Positions 1-8,680 of a stretch of DNA of 64,000 bases are shown here, piece after piece. The notes below the pieces were generated by a model, which saw nothing but the letters and a program-made list of their open reading frames with translations, searched no databases and was not told the origin of the DNA. The stretch's first letter is position 1. Each line of letters begins with the position of its first letter. The stretch comes from Yamadazyma tenuis (Eukaryota; Ascomycota; Pichiomycetes; Serinales; Debaryomycetaceae), in contig NC_089467.1 in the NCBI RefSeq assembly GCF_029203305.1, positions 62,001 through 126,000 on the forward strand. Reading direction: 5' to 3'. The translations under genes and the position numbers were made by a program.

Positions 1-500
1 TCAACGCCAGACATGACGAATGGGGTGGAAGAGCCCATGACACATTAGGAACCCGATGCGATCCTTATGTCGATAAGTTGATCAGTGGAGAAGACAACGA
101 TTTCCACTGCCACTCGAATTTGACAAGAGCCGTGATGCCTTATGGATTGACCGAGTTTGATGTCCATGATGTTTTGAATGTGTTTCAGATCACCGGGTTG
201 ACTGAACAAGATCAATATTTCATGGAAGCATGCCCTAGCACCAAAGACGATTATTTTGAGGTTTACGCAGAACAAGACTTATTGGTAGCCATCAGCGCCT
301 GTCCGGGAGGTGACTTGTCTCAGTGGGGTTGGGGAGAAGACAAGGACGATTTGGATGGGTCGAAAATGGTGGATTGTTGCCGACCTCTTGGAGTGGAAAT
401 CTACTCTATTGACGATGAAGAAGAGGTGTTGAGAGAATGGCAAGCACCTGAGGTTGTCAACTATAAGGGAAATCACGGGTTCAAAGAACCAGTTGAGTAA
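1..500 (+). CDS. DUF1989 / urea carboxylase-associated family protein, 3' part
   Basis: The reading frame is open from base 3 and runs to a stop at 498-500, so the N-terminus lies outside the window. The visible ~165 residues carry family landmarks: GTRCDPY near the left edge, FHCHSNL, FDVHDVLNVFQ, YFMEACP, CPGGDLS and CCRPLGVEIY. These Cys/His-rich motifs are typical of the DUF1989 (YcgI / urea carboxylase-associated) family found in bacteria and many fungi. The family is linked to urea or amine metabolism by gene neighbourhood in bacteria; its fungal substrate is not established. The gene is convergent with the lipoate ligase gene, 59 bp from it, and a TATATATATATA tract at about 545-556 could act as a 3'-end element. 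Identification rests on recalled motifs. Confidence 0.72.
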   Translation, partial: NARHDEWGGRAHDTLGTRCDPYVDKLISGEDNDFHCHSNLTRAVMPYGLTEFDVHDVLNVFQITGLTEQDQYFMEACPSTKDDYFEVYAEQDLLVAISACPGGDLSQWGWGEDKDDLDGSKMVDCCRPLGVEIYSIDDEEEVLREWQAPEVVNYKGNHGFKEPVE

Positions 501-559
501 TTCATGTACCTTTCAAATAAATGGTATGCTAGTGTAATAGGACTATATATATATATAGA

Positions 560-1918
560 TCAAACTGACCCATCAATGCATTCTCCAATCCAGTCGCTGA
601 TTTCATCGTGGGTAATAAGTCCAGCTACTTCACTACCTCTGTATTTGAGTTTTTCTGCTTGCCCATCGTCAATAACTTGTCTAAGAAACTCAAAATGATT
701 TGTGAGCTTATTATCATCAGTATGCACCTCAAAATCCAGGACTATGGCACTTTTATCCACATGAAACTTGATAGATAAACCAAACTTTTTATTGAAAAAC
801 TCATGCGTAAACTTGGGTGTGTTCCCAAACTTCCATTCCCACAGCCTTAGTTCGTTTGCAAGTTCGGTGATGCTTGGATTGAGTTGGGTGTGCTTGTCTA
901 TGACAAAGGTCTGAGCCGTTTTTGAGTTCGACTCCACGAAATCCTCGATTCCCATCATCAGATTGTATTCTTTTTCTTCTTCATCCAACTCAGTAACTGT
1001 TCCGTATACGTCTTTGAACGTGTCTGAGACGCACTTGATAAAATCATCGGAAGCCATCTCTATATTGGTCACTTTCGACTTGACCGATGCTACTGACGAA
1101 GTTGATTCTATCAGACCATTCTTCTCTTTAGTAGTTGATAAGAGCTTTCCCAAAATATCGAGTCTCAGGTTCAATAACATCGTCCCATGGTGATAAGACC
1201 TTCCCTTGGAGAGTTTGTATGCGGACCCACTGACCTTATAACTTATATTGTCATCCTGTTTGACAGTGGTTATATCGCCTCTTTGATTCACTTCTATGGG
1301 GTACTTAGACAACCTGGTGGAATTTACAGCCTCGCAAACCAAGTTGACAAAGTTGAACCTGGTGAATTCAGATTTGGTGGTCATGAACGAGAAGTTCACA
1401 TTTCCTGAATCGTGAACAACAGTTCCACCACCCGAACGCCTTCGTAAAAGCGGGATCTGAAGCGAGTTTAGGAGTGCTAAATTTACCTCCTTCCATGGGT
1501 TTTGATTTTTTCCTATCACCACACAAGGTGAATTGGTGTAGAACATTAAGCGGTTGAAGCTGTGCAAATCGGACTTTTGAGGTAATGGCATTTTATTGTA
1601 CACATAATCCTCGATAGCCAAGTTTGTGTACGGATCTTCCAACTTGGATACAAATACCATCGGCTCCTTGGTAGTGGCAGCAGCTTCGAGGCTCGTGGTG
1701 TCATGTTTAATGGGTTCAGAGAATATGTTTCTAGTCTTGTCCATCACATCTGGAGACTCCCTGTAGTGCTGGAAGTCCTCGAGACCGAAAAGTTCAGCAT
1801 CAGCAGCAGCAAGATCATCTCCAAATGGCACGTTAACGTTGCTCAACAATCTTCGAAAGTGTATTGTCGGTGCCCATTTAAAAGTGATGGGCCTCATCAT
1901 CCTGAGAGTTATTTGCAT
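560..1918 (-). CDS. AIM22: Lipoate-protein ligase A family, mitochondrial (AIM22-like)
   Basis: A 452-residue protein that attaches lipoic acid to the E2 and H subunits of mitochondrial 2-oxoacid dehydrogenases and the glycine cleavage system. The N-terminus is basic and free of acidic residues for about 30 residues (MQITLRMMRPITFKWAP), like a mitochondrial presequence. The ligase core follows: NLAIEDY near 99-105, IGKNQNPWKEV near 135-145 and the lipoyl-AMP-binding RRRSGGGTVVHD near 159-170. A C-terminal accessory domain continues to the end. The first ATG is at 1918; the frame extends one TTG codon further, which I do not use. It is divergent from POP4, with only 35 bp between start codons, so the two share one promoter region. 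Length is close to S. cerevisiae Aim22. Confidence 0.88.
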   Translation of the reverse strand: MQITLRMMRPITFKWAPTIHFRRLLSNVNVPFGDDLAAADAELFGLEDFQHYRESPDVMDKTRNIFSEPIKHDTTSLEAAATTKEPMVFVSKLEDPYTNLAIEDYVYNKMPLPQKSDLHSFNRLMFYTNSPCVVIGKNQNPWKEVNLALLNSLQIPLLRRRSGGGTVVHDSGNVNFSFMTTKSEFTRFNFVNLVCEAVNSTRLSKYPIEVNQRGDITTVKQDDNISYKVSGSAYKLSKGRSYHHGTMLLNLRLDILGKLLSTTKEKNGLIESTSSVASVKSKVTNIEMASDDFIKCVSDTFKDVYGTVTELDEEEKEYNLMMGIEDFVESNSKTAQTFVIDKHTQLNPSITELANELRLWEWKFGNTPKFTHEFFNKKFGLSIKFHVDKSAIVLDFEVHTDDNKLTNHFEFLRQVIDDGQAEKLKYRGSEVAGLITHDEISDWIGECIDGSV

Positions 1919-1953
1919 CAAAAGAATGCGACAAAAAATACCTCACATCACCA

Positions 1954-2787
1954 ATGCTTGAGAAGAATGAATTGGAGAGACATCTTTTGTCTCGATGTTT
2001 TTCGGACCGAGAGAAGATAGATGAGCTTCTTGAGACCAGGTATACTTTTACAGGCGCTCAAAAGCCGTCGTTGGTGCTTTTGCCCACCAAAACTGAGGAG
2101 TCCAAGGCCAAGTCCCTTCTTCACTCTGAGCCCACATACATAGATGAACAACTCAAAAAACGCAAAACTAACACCAGACTCGAGGCAAGAACGTACTTAA
2201 AGACGGTGAAGAAGAACCAGGATAGTTTGGTCCGCAAAATCCAGGAGTACAATCGGTTGAAGCTCAAAACACCAAAGAAACCGTTCCCTCTCAGTAAGTT
2301 GATCGTCAAATTCCAAATACCCACATACGAAGAGTTCCTACCCATGAATAGACTTTGGAACGACTACGCTCAATCCCTTGCATTTCCAGAAATAAAGTCA
2401 CCCGAAGACAAACTACCCAATAAGCAGATGATACTTGCACGTCTTGCGACTGCTGAGTACAGTGGATGTCTATTGACGGTTTTGGACTCTCGAAACCCCA
2501 ATCTTCTCGGATTGAAAGGGATAGTGGTGTACGATACACAGTACACATTCATAATATGTGTTGAACGTGATGAAGATGAAGATGCCACCCCTGCTAAACA
2601 GGTTGGAGGGTTTAGGTTTGTACCCAAGAAGTTTACTCTTTTCACGTTTGATTTAGAGCTTCCGAACCAGACTGAACAGGATGACAAGTATCTTAGCTTC
2701 ACACTCATCGGATCACGGATTGATACCAGGGCTGTGGACAGATCCACCAAGAAGTTCAAGAGTCACAACGTGGAGAATATTTTATAG
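1954..2787 (+). CDS. POP4: RNase P / RNase MRP subunit Pop4 (p29)
   Basis: A 277-residue protein, almost the length of S. cerevisiae Pop4 (279). Pop4 is a core protein of nuclear RNase P (tRNA 5' processing) and RNase MRP (rRNA processing). The basic middle (KKRKTNTRLEARTYL near 68) is followed by the Pop4/Rpp29 Sm-like fold. In that fold, PNKQMILARLATAEYSG and the strand pattern GLKGIVVYDTQYTFIICV match the family, and the conserved C-terminal part runs through FTLFTFDLEL to IGSRIDTRAVDR. The start at 1954 is the first ATG after the 35-bp divergent spacer to AIM22. It converges with VPS51, with 98 bp between stops. Confidence 0.87.
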   Translation: MLEKNELERHLLSRCFSDREKIDELLETRYTFTGAQKPSLVLLPTKTEESKAKSLLHSEPTYIDEQLKKRKTNTRLEARTYLKTVKKNQDSLVRKIQEYNRLKLKTPKKPFPLSKLIVKFQIPTYEEFLPMNRLWNDYAQSLAFPEIKSPEDKLPNKQMILARLATAEYSGCLLTVLDSRNPNLLGLKGIVVYDTQYTFIICVERDEDEDATPAKQVGGFRFVPKKFTLFTFDLELPNQTEQDDKYLSFTLIGSRIDTRAVDRSTKKFKSHNVENIL

Positions 2788-2885
2788 ATTGTGCATGTAT
2801 ATTAGATGGGAACACCCGAGTTTCCGAGTTCATTTATGGAGTCACTTGATTCAATTGTATTACCTTGTGTATGTTATTAATCACT

Positions 2886-3785
2886 TTACTGGAGTGCCGA
2901 CTTCTTTACGTCATTTAGTTGCAATATAAGCAACTCGTCTTTGTTAGCATCAAGCTTACTCATAATGGCATCAATTTTGGGGGCTATCTCTCCAGTGCTA
3001 CTGCTCGACAAAACTAAGTTTATCTCGTTCACGAGGTCCAATTTTTCAACAGATTCTGGGAATACAACCACATCTTCACCGTCATTGATAACCCCGCGCA
3101 CGCTAGATACCGATTCAGAGTCTGGAGTTTGATATTTTGCTTGCAAATTGGTGATCACATTTACAAAACTGTCATTGTAGACGTTAGCCTTGGTGTCAAG
3201 GAAATCTTTCAAGTCGTTTAAGGAGCTGAGAATGTAGTGTTCATCGATTTTAGGGCCGGTTTCATCGAGATCTTTCAATCCAGTAAAAGCTTCGCCATTG
3301 TCATCTTTAGCTGGTACTACTGGGGTGGACAATTTCTGTAAGGTTTGATTCAACTTGATCAATTCATAATAGTTGTCGTAAATAATGGATTTTTTCTCCA
3401 GGTTATGGGAGTTTAACTCACTGCCAATCGAGTTTCGTAGCTTTAATATATCTTGAATGGGGGTGGTTTTGACATACTCTTGAAACCGCACCGGGTCCTC
3501 CAAGTTAATCGGGTCAACTTCGGCCTCCACTGGAACCTTCTGTTCTTGCTCCTGTACTTGTGCTTGTTCCTGCTGTTTGCGCTGCTGTTGGATGTGGTAG
3601 AACTCTTGAAGAGCCTTTCTTCGAGACAGAACCTTTCTGGTTCCTGAGGCATTGGCAACACCCACATTAGGAGACATCGTCCCAGCATCCTTAGGCATCA
3701 GCGAAATAGTGGTATATGCCGCAGTGGCCTTCACATCTTTCTGAGTCAGCGGTTTTTTATATGATAACACTGGGGTTCCGCTCAT
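2886..3785 (-). CDS. VPS51: Vps51, GARP tethering complex subunit
   Basis: A 299-residue protein. The region around 105-160 (IQDILKLRNSIGSELNSH, then KKSIIYDNYYELIKLNQTL) fits the Vps51/Vps67 family signature, in which a short N-terminal helix precedes a DNY-containing helix. The GARP complex (Vps51-54) tethers endosome-derived vesicles to the late Golgi. The N-terminal 65 residues are Ser/Thr-rich, and a Gln/Glu-rich stretch lies near 70-85. The C-terminal half is predicted helical. The protein is longer than S. cerevisiae Vps51 (164 residues), which is common outside Saccharomyces. The ATG used is at 3785. It lies 54 bp downstream of the RPC34 stop on the same strand. Confidence 0.75.
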   Translation of the reverse strand: MSGTPVLSYKKPLTQKDVKATAAYTTISLMPKDAGTMSPNVGVANASGTRKVLSRRKALQEFYHIQQQRKQQEQAQVQEQEQKVPVEAEVDPINLEDPVRFQEYVKTTPIQDILKLRNSIGSELNSHNLEKKSIIYDNYYELIKLNQTLQKLSTPVVPAKDDNGEAFTGLKDLDETGPKIDEHYILSSLNDLKDFLDTKANVYNDSFVNVITNLQAKYQTPDSESVSSVRGVINDGEDVVVFPESVEKLDLVNEINLVLSSSSTGEIAPKIDAIMSKLDANKDELLILQLNDVKKSALQ

Positions 3786-3839
3786 CAAAGTTGTGATTTC
3801 AATTGCCCAAATGCGCGAAACGGTGCAATATATATATTA

Positions 3840-4805
3840 TCAACTATGTACCCAGGCATCAAAGTATACCAAATCCTCTTCTTCTTCGTCAATGACATCT
3901 CCCCCTCTGTTGTTAAAGATGGAGAATGCTTGCTTGTTGACTACGCTCTCGATGGCAGGCGTCATATGTTCCTTATACTGAATTCCATATCCAGCATCCA
4001 ATATGCTCTGCCAGGTGACTTTGTACTGATCCACCGTATTATAGACCATTTCAAGCCTATCATCAAACACTAACACGTCGCATAAGGCCCGTATGTCATG
4101 GATGGCCAAGTCGATGTTGGTGATCTCACTCTTGATGATAAAATCCATTATGCTGTTTAAGTCCACGTATCCGGTGTAATTGTAAGGATATGATGCCTGT
4201 AGAATATTGACGTTGGCGGCGGGTGGTTGGAACACGGTGGGGTACGTTCTGGACGCTACAAATCGCCATATGACCATCAACAAGTTGTCTATGAACTCGC
4301 TGTCCAATTCTGAGTCTGTGAACCAAGGACCTCCAGTTACGTCGATGGAAGGTTGTAGGTTGTACAACATGTAGATTTTTCTTGTGGGATGCTTGACCGA
4401 CTTGATGGACTTGATGTACCGCTGGTTTTCGAGGGTTTTTAGGCACCTGACCACGATGTGCTGATGAAGATTGGTCTTGGCCTTGATGGTCTTAGTCCAT
4501 ATACCTTCTCTGCCAGAGGCTTCAATGTACGAGTAGATCATGGCTTCGTCTTCCGACATGGATGTGATTTTGTTGGCTTCAGACACAGATATGGCTTGGA
4601 ACATCAAGTCCTCCCCTTGCCGGATCAATTTGATTAAGCTGTTACTCACCAACTCTTGACCGACCTCTAAGAGAACCAGGACGTCAGAGGTGTCGAGGAT
4701 TTTCATCACCTCATCTTGGCCGAAGAGCGTATCTGACAGCAGGTTGCACATGTGCGTGTGGAGCTTCGTTGCTCGTTGCGAGACTCCTGGTGCTGTGGAT
4801 GTCAT
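3840..4805 (-). CDS. RPC34: RNA polymerase III subunit Rpc34 (RPC6)
   Basis: A Pol III-specific subunit of the Rpc82/34/31 subcomplex, needed for promoter opening and TFIIIB contact. The hallmark EASGREGIWTKTIKAKTNLH lies near residues 94-113, followed by TRKIYMLYNLQPS and TGGPWFTD. The tandem winged-helix layout and acidic C-terminus ending YFDAWVHS match S. cerevisiae Rpc34 (317 residues). I choose the ATG at 4805 (321 residues). An in-frame ATG at 4856 would add 17 residues (beginning MRIEKFYCNF) that do not resemble the family. The divergent neighbour begins 78 bp away at 4884. Confidence 0.92.
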   Translation of the reverse strand: MTSTAPGVSQRATKLHTHMCNLLSDTLFGQDEVMKILDTSDVLVLLEVGQELVSNSLIKLIRQGEDLMFQAISVSEANKITSMSEDEAMIYSYIEASGREGIWTKTIKAKTNLHQHIVVRCLKTLENQRYIKSIKSVKHPTRKIYMLYNLQPSIDVTGGPWFTDSELDSEFIDNLLMVIWRFVASRTYPTVFQPPAANVNILQASYPYNYTGYVDLNSIMDFIIKSEITNIDLAIHDIRALCDVLVFDDRLEMVYNTVDQYKVTWQSILDAGYGIQYKEHMTPAIESVVNKQAFSIFNNRGGDVIDEEEEDLVYFDAWVHS

Positions 4806-4883
4806 TTTGTAGATGAGCTTGAGGATGAAGTTACAGTAAAATTTCTCGATGCGCATTTTTGATGAGCAGGGAGATGAGACATC

Positions 4884-5720
4884 ATGAACGATGAAGAGGA
4901 TTTGTTGAACATCCCATTGAAGAAGCCATTGTTTAAGAAGAAGAAGAAGGTGAGGGGTTCAAGAAGTGCAAGGAAGCAACTGCCAGAAGTAGATGATGAT
5001 TTTGGCGATTTGAGTGTATCCAATGGTAATATAACAATAACTTCTCGAAAGACCAAACCTCGCCAAACGTTTGTCAGAAACACAGAAAAGAGCACCACAA
5101 ACGTTTCCAAGTGGGTGTCGGGGCATTTTAAAGAGATAGAGGATACGGCTGTTCTAGGGAAGTTTACTGAAGGAGATACTATCACAGGTGCTGACTTGGA
5201 GGACTCTGAACCTGAACCTGAACCAAACGAATCAAAAAGATACGTACCCAAATTGGACAAAAGACTCGAGCAGAAACTCAGCAAAAAAGACCAGATTGAA
5301 CAGCTTGTACACGAATATGAAAATGAAAATGACGACTACGATGAAGATATTCCTAACAACTATGCCACGATAGAGCCTCAACCAGCCAATGATTTGGAAA
5401 TAAACATTGATGACGAGATGGTTGAAGACGAGGAAACGGAGGCAGTGTTTGTAAACCATCAAGAAACGAAAAGTGTATTTGTGGATGAAGATAAATACGA
5501 TCCACAAATAGGTGACAGTGACGAAGATATTCCAAGTGGTACTGTGAGAGTAATTGAGCCGTTGGATGCCAGCCAAGAGCTCGCCAAACTAGAAAAAATG
5601 CTTCAGGACTTGCAACTACGCAAGCGAACAGCTGAAGTCCAGAAGTCTTTGAATGACAAAACTCTCGTTGAAATTGACGAAAAACGCAAGAGTCTAGATA
5701 GAGTACTAGACAGTGTATAG
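4884..5720 (+). CDS. Acidic nuclear-type protein, possibly Ntr2 (spliceosome disassembly)
   Basis: A 278-residue highly charged protein. The N-terminus is a Lys-rich block (FKKKKKVRGSRSARKQ), followed by a Ser/Thr region, an EPEPEP run near 112, long acidic stretches (125-215) and a C-terminal predicted coiled coil (QELAKLEKMLQDLQLRKRTAEVQ onward). This order (basic start, acidic middle, C-terminal helix) resembles the Ntr2 / GCFC-N family that works with Ntr1 and Prp43 in releasing spliced introns. The similarity is architectural and I cannot point to an invariant motif, so the name is tentative. The start is the first ATG, 78 bp from the divergent RPC34 start. Confidence 0.55.
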   Translation: MNDEEDLLNIPLKKPLFKKKKKVRGSRSARKQLPEVDDDFGDLSVSNGNITITSRKTKPRQTFVRNTEKSTTNVSKWVSGHFKEIEDTAVLGKFTEGDTITGADLEDSEPEPEPNESKRYVPKLDKRLEQKLSKKDQIEQLVHEYENENDDYDEDIPNNYATIEPQPANDLEINIDDEMVEDEETEAVFVNHQETKSVFVDEDKYDPQIGDSDEDIPSGTVRVIEPLDASQELAKLEKMLQDLQLRKRTAEVQKSLNDKTLVEIDEKRKSLDRVLDSV

Positions 5721-5824
5721 GAAAGTGTTATGAAATGTACGCGCGTGCGGTCCACGACGTAACTTTGAGACCGACACTAATCAGATCTTGTACCGCGCTA
5801 ACGGCACTTTATTACCCGTTTAAG

Positions 5825-5831
5825 TGAGTCA
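5825..5831 (+). promoter_or_regulatory. Gcn4-type site (TGAGTCA) in the ARG3 promoter
   Basis: The sequence TGAGTCA is a perfect Gcn4/bZIP general amino-acid-control element, 61 bp upstream of the ARG3 start codon. ARG3 is a known target of general amino acid control in yeasts. That it functions here is inference from position and match. Confidence 0.65.
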
Positions 5832-5891
5832 CATACAAATTTTTCAACCTTTAACGTCTCTAAAATCCTATCTTTTGGATCGAACCCTATC

Positions 5892-6929
5892 ATGATTAGA
5901 ACTTCTGTCACTAACTCCATCAGACAAATCTCCATGAGCTCCGTATCATCTTCCCCTAGACACTTTGTGAATATCCATCAGTTGTCGGCAGATGAACTCT
6001 CGGCGTTGATTTCAAGAGCTGCTGCTTTCAAAAAGCAAATCAAAACAGGTGAACCGGCACCTTGGAAGCAATACCAACGGCTATTGGGCAAGGTTGTGGC
6101 CCTCTTATTCTCTAAGAGATCTACCAGAACTAGAATCAGTACAGAAGGAGCTGCTGCTTACTTCGGTGCCTCACCCATGTTTTTGGGTAAAGATGACATC
6201 CAATTAGGCGTTAACGAGTCGATGTACGACACCACCAAGATCATCTCGTCGATGACGTCGTGTGTGTTTGCGAGAGTCGGCAAGCATCAGGAGATTTTGG
6301 ATTTGTGCAAGGATTCATCGGTTCCCATCATCAACTCATTGTGTGACAAGTATCATCCATTACAAGCAATTGCCGACATGTTGACCATAAAGGAGGCGTT
6401 CGGCAACACGCTGGGCTTGAGATTGGCATGGGTCGGTGATTCCAATAACGTTTTGAACGATATGGCCATTGCTGCTATCAAACTCGGAATCCACGTCTCG
6501 GTTGCCATTCCTTCTACTATCAAATACGACCCCGAAATTCAAGCTCAGACAGAACAATTGGCCGCAGAGAACAAAGTGACGTTTGAAATTGTCAACGATC
6601 CTTTGGTGGCCTTGAAAAATGCAAATATCATTGTCACTGATACTTGGATCTCCATGGGCGAAGAAGCGGAAAAACTCGAAAAACTCAAGCAGTTTGCCAA
6701 CTTTCAGATCAACCAAGATATGTTGAAAAAAGCCGGTGTGCTGGACAACTGGAAGTTTATGCACTGTTTACCAAGACATCAAGAAGAGGTGCACGATGAT
6801 GTGTTCTACAGCGACAACTCAGTGGTGTTTCAAGAAGGTGAAAACAGATTGTATGCTGCGTTGGCTGTAATGGAAGGGTTTGTCATTAACAAGGGTGATT
6901 TGTTGAATGCAGTTGATGAGGAGGTCTAA
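5892..6929 (+). CDS. ARG3: Ornithine carbamoyltransferase
   Basis: A 345-residue enzyme converting ornithine and carbamoyl phosphate to citrulline in arginine synthesis. The carbamoyl-phosphate motif STRTR is at 77-81, followed by YHPLQAIADMLT, the dinucleotide-like WVGDSNNVLNDM and the ornithine-loop HCLPRH at 291-296. The C-terminus ENRLYAALAVMEG is typical. The first ~25 residues (MIRTSVTNSIRQISMSSVSS) have Arg, Ser and Thr but no acidic residue, like a mitochondrial targeting peptide. S. cerevisiae Arg3 lacks this and is cytosolic. A second in-frame Met at residue 15 could give a shorter cytosolic form. The promoter has a Gcn4 site at 5825-5831. Confidence 0.95.
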   Translation: MIRTSVTNSIRQISMSSVSSSPRHFVNIHQLSADELSALISRAAAFKKQIKTGEPAPWKQYQRLLGKVVALLFSKRSTRTRISTEGAAAYFGASPMFLGKDDIQLGVNESMYDTTKIISSMTSCVFARVGKHQEILDLCKDSSVPIINSLCDKYHPLQAIADMLTIKEAFGNTLGLRLAWVGDSNNVLNDMAIAAIKLGIHVSVAIPSTIKYDPEIQAQTEQLAAENKVTFEIVNDPLVALKNANIIVTDTWISMGEEAEKLEKLKQFANFQINQDMLKKAGVLDNWKFMHCLPRHQEEVHDDVFYSDNSVVFQEGENRLYAALAVMEGFVINKGDLLNAVDEEV

Positions 6930-7268
6930 TTGGAGATGTTTAGACAAAACATGGGATATCATCAAAGCAAGTAAATGTGTAAATGTGAAAGGATCGTTGT
7001 GGCTGCAATGAGTGGTGTTTGCGTGTTTATCCCACTTCAAAGTGGTGATGATTGCCAGTGGCTTTTGGTGTGGATCCGTCTATTATATACTTTTGTTTTG
7101 TATACGAAAATCATATAAATTTACCCATTCAGCAACTGACTTGTCTATGAAGTTTCTGATCCCAAATGTTGCAGCAATGCGATCTCCGTGTGAATCATTG
7201 CTCAATTAGTCTCATGTACGTTCGCATTGGGAACCTGGACTTGAATAGCACTATATAGGTATATTATC

Positions 7269-7325
7269 CTTACGCCATAATAACCTGTATGTGTGTACTC
7301 TATCGCTACTTACGCCATAATAACC
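7269..7325 (+). repeat. Direct repeat of a 17-bp promoter element
   Basis: The 17-mer CTTACGCCATAATAACC occurs perfectly at 7269-7285 and again at 7309-7325, 40 bp apart start to start. The intervening 23 bp are not repeated. The pair lies 160-220 bp upstream of the reductase ATG and 110-165 bp upstream of its TATA box, the usual place for an upstream activating sequence. The core TTACG..ATAA recalls a bZIP/Yap half-site arrangement, but this is a guess. Confidence 0.85.
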
Positions 7326-7433
7326 CGATACTATACTATTCATAGCATCTCTCTGGCACAAAACGCCCACTTAACTCCACAGTATTCGCGAGTTTCCTAA
7401 TCGGGCCGTATCTTGGTGGGTGTCCGAAACTCC

Positions 7434-7440
7434 TATAAAA
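7434..7440 (+). promoter_or_regulatory. TATA box of the GRE2-like gene
   Basis: TATAAAA lies 47 bp upstream of the ATG at 7487, in CTCCTATAAAAAGGAGG. A clear TATA box is typical of stress-inducible yeast genes such as reductases. Confidence 0.65.
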
Positions 7441-7486
7441 AGGAGGCTCGATCCCACAGTTTGCCCTCACACCAAATTATTTCAAC

Positions 7487-8497
7487 ATGACTACTTCAGT
7501 ATTCGTTTCTGGTGCTACTGGGTTCATTGCCCAACATGTGGTTCAACAATTGATCCAAAAGGGCTATAAGGTCGTTGGTACCGTCAGATCCACCGAAAAA
7601 GGTGACAGATTAAAAGCCAATTTGAAGAGCGACAACTTTGAGTACGAAATTGTCAAGGATATTGCCGAGGAGCATGCCTTTGACGAGGCGTTGAAGAAAC
7701 ACCCAGAGGTCACGGTGTTCTTGCACACGGCGTCGCCTTTCCACTTCAATGTCACCGATGTGCAAAAAGACTTGTTGGATCCTGCTGTTAAGGGTACCAC
7801 CAATGCCTTGAGCTCCATCAAGAAATACGGCCCCCAGATCAAGAAGGTCGTGGTCACTTCGTCATACGCGGCAGTGGCTCCACCAATCGGCGTATTGGGC
7901 CCTGAATTCACGGTAGACGAAACAAGCTGGAACCCAACCACTCTCGAAGAAGCCTTGTCAAGCCCCGGGTTGGGCTACAGAGGCTCCAAGACCTTTGCCG
8001 AAAGAGCCGCCTGGGCGTTCTTGGACACCGAGAAGCCCACCTTCACGTTGAACACCGTCAACCCTTCGTTCGTGTTTGGCCCACAGGTGTTTGACAGTGA
8101 GGTTTCTGCCACCTTGAACACCTCGTCGGAAGTGCTCAATTCCTTCACCAGATTGTCACCCACTGACGACGTTCCTGTGGTCAAAGGGGGATACGTCGAC
8201 GTTCGTGACGTGGCCAGAGCTCACTTGCACGCGTTTGAAAGCGACGTCACTGGGTTCAGATACTTGTTGCTGACAGGTCCATTTGTGGGCCAAGACATCA
8301 TCGATGTCATCAGAGACAACATTCCGCAATTGAAAGACCAGGTTCCTAAGGGAGTACCCGGTAGTGGAGCAGAGGAAATCAAAAAGCTCAATGGAGTGGA
8401 TAATTCCAAAACTGCTGCCAAGATCGGACCTTTTATTGATCTTAAGAAAACAGTGGTGGACTCGATTGAGCAGATTCTTGCTGTCAATTCCAAGTAG
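7487..8497 (+). CDS. GRE2-like NADPH-dependent aldehyde/ketone reductase (extended SDR)
   Basis: A 336-residue member of the extended short-chain dehydrogenase family containing S. cerevisiae Gre2 (methylglyoxal / isovaleraldehyde reductase). The Rossmann motif GATGFIAQHV begins at residue 9, with a basic VRSTEKG after beta-2 that suggests NADPH. The catalytic YxxxK is YRGSK near 164-168, with SSYAAV upstream. The substrate-side NPSFVFGPQ is also family-typical. CTSR-type yeasts usually carry several such paralogues, so the exact substrate is unknown. A CTG codon at 8270-8272 (codon 262) aligns with Ser in recalled Gre2. The promoter carries a TATA box and a duplicated 17-mer, suggesting regulated expression. 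Confidence 0.88.
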   Translation: MTTSVFVSGATGFIAQHVVQQLIQKGYKVVGTVRSTEKGDRLKANLKSDNFEYEIVKDIAEEHAFDEALKKHPEVTVFLHTASPFHFNVTDVQKDLLDPAVKGTTNALSSIKKYGPQIKKVVVTSSYAAVAPPIGVLGPEFTVDETSWNPTTLEEALSSPGLGYRGSKTFAERAAWAFLDTEKPTFTLNTVNPSFVFGPQVFDSEVSATLNTSSEVLNSFTRLSPTDDVPVVKGGYVDVRDVARAHLHAFESDVTGFRYLLLTGPFVGQDIIDVIRDNIPQLKDQVPKGVPGSGAEEIKKLNGVDNSKTAAKIGPFIDLKKTVVDSIEQILAVNSK

Positions 8498-8586
8498 ACG
8501 GTGAAATTTCTCCTGTTTTAGTTAGGAATATAAATAACCCCCCCTTATTTTAATTACACGTTGTATATATATTTGTAGCACACTCC

Positions 8587-8610
8587 TGCGCATTGCCTTG
8601 CGCATTGCCT
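8587..8610 (+). repeat. 12-bp tandem duplication upstream of the GT91 gene
   Basis: TGCGCATTGCCT is present twice with no gap (8587-8598 and 8599-8610). A degenerate third start, TGACACATTG, follows. It lies 71-94 bp upstream of the ATG at 8681, in the promoter or 5' leader. Confidence 0.85.
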
Positions 8611-8680
8611 TGACACATTGTCTCTTGCTCGTTCAGAAAAAAAAAATCTAAAGGCTTTCGATTGCAACCGTCCTGCAGCA

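Larger units (their letters stand above)
6930..7486. other. Intergenic region upstream of the GRE2-like gene
   Basis: This stretch of 557 bp between ARG3 and the reductase gene contains no convincing gene. Short open frames (for example near 7012-7209) lack any recognisable motif. The right half holds a duplicated 17-bp element and a TATA box, so it is read as the promoter of the downstream gene. Confidence 0.7.

Noticed and set aside
4806..4856. 17-residue N-terminal extension of Rpc34
   Set aside because: Residues do not resemble the family and the start at 4805 matches the usual length.
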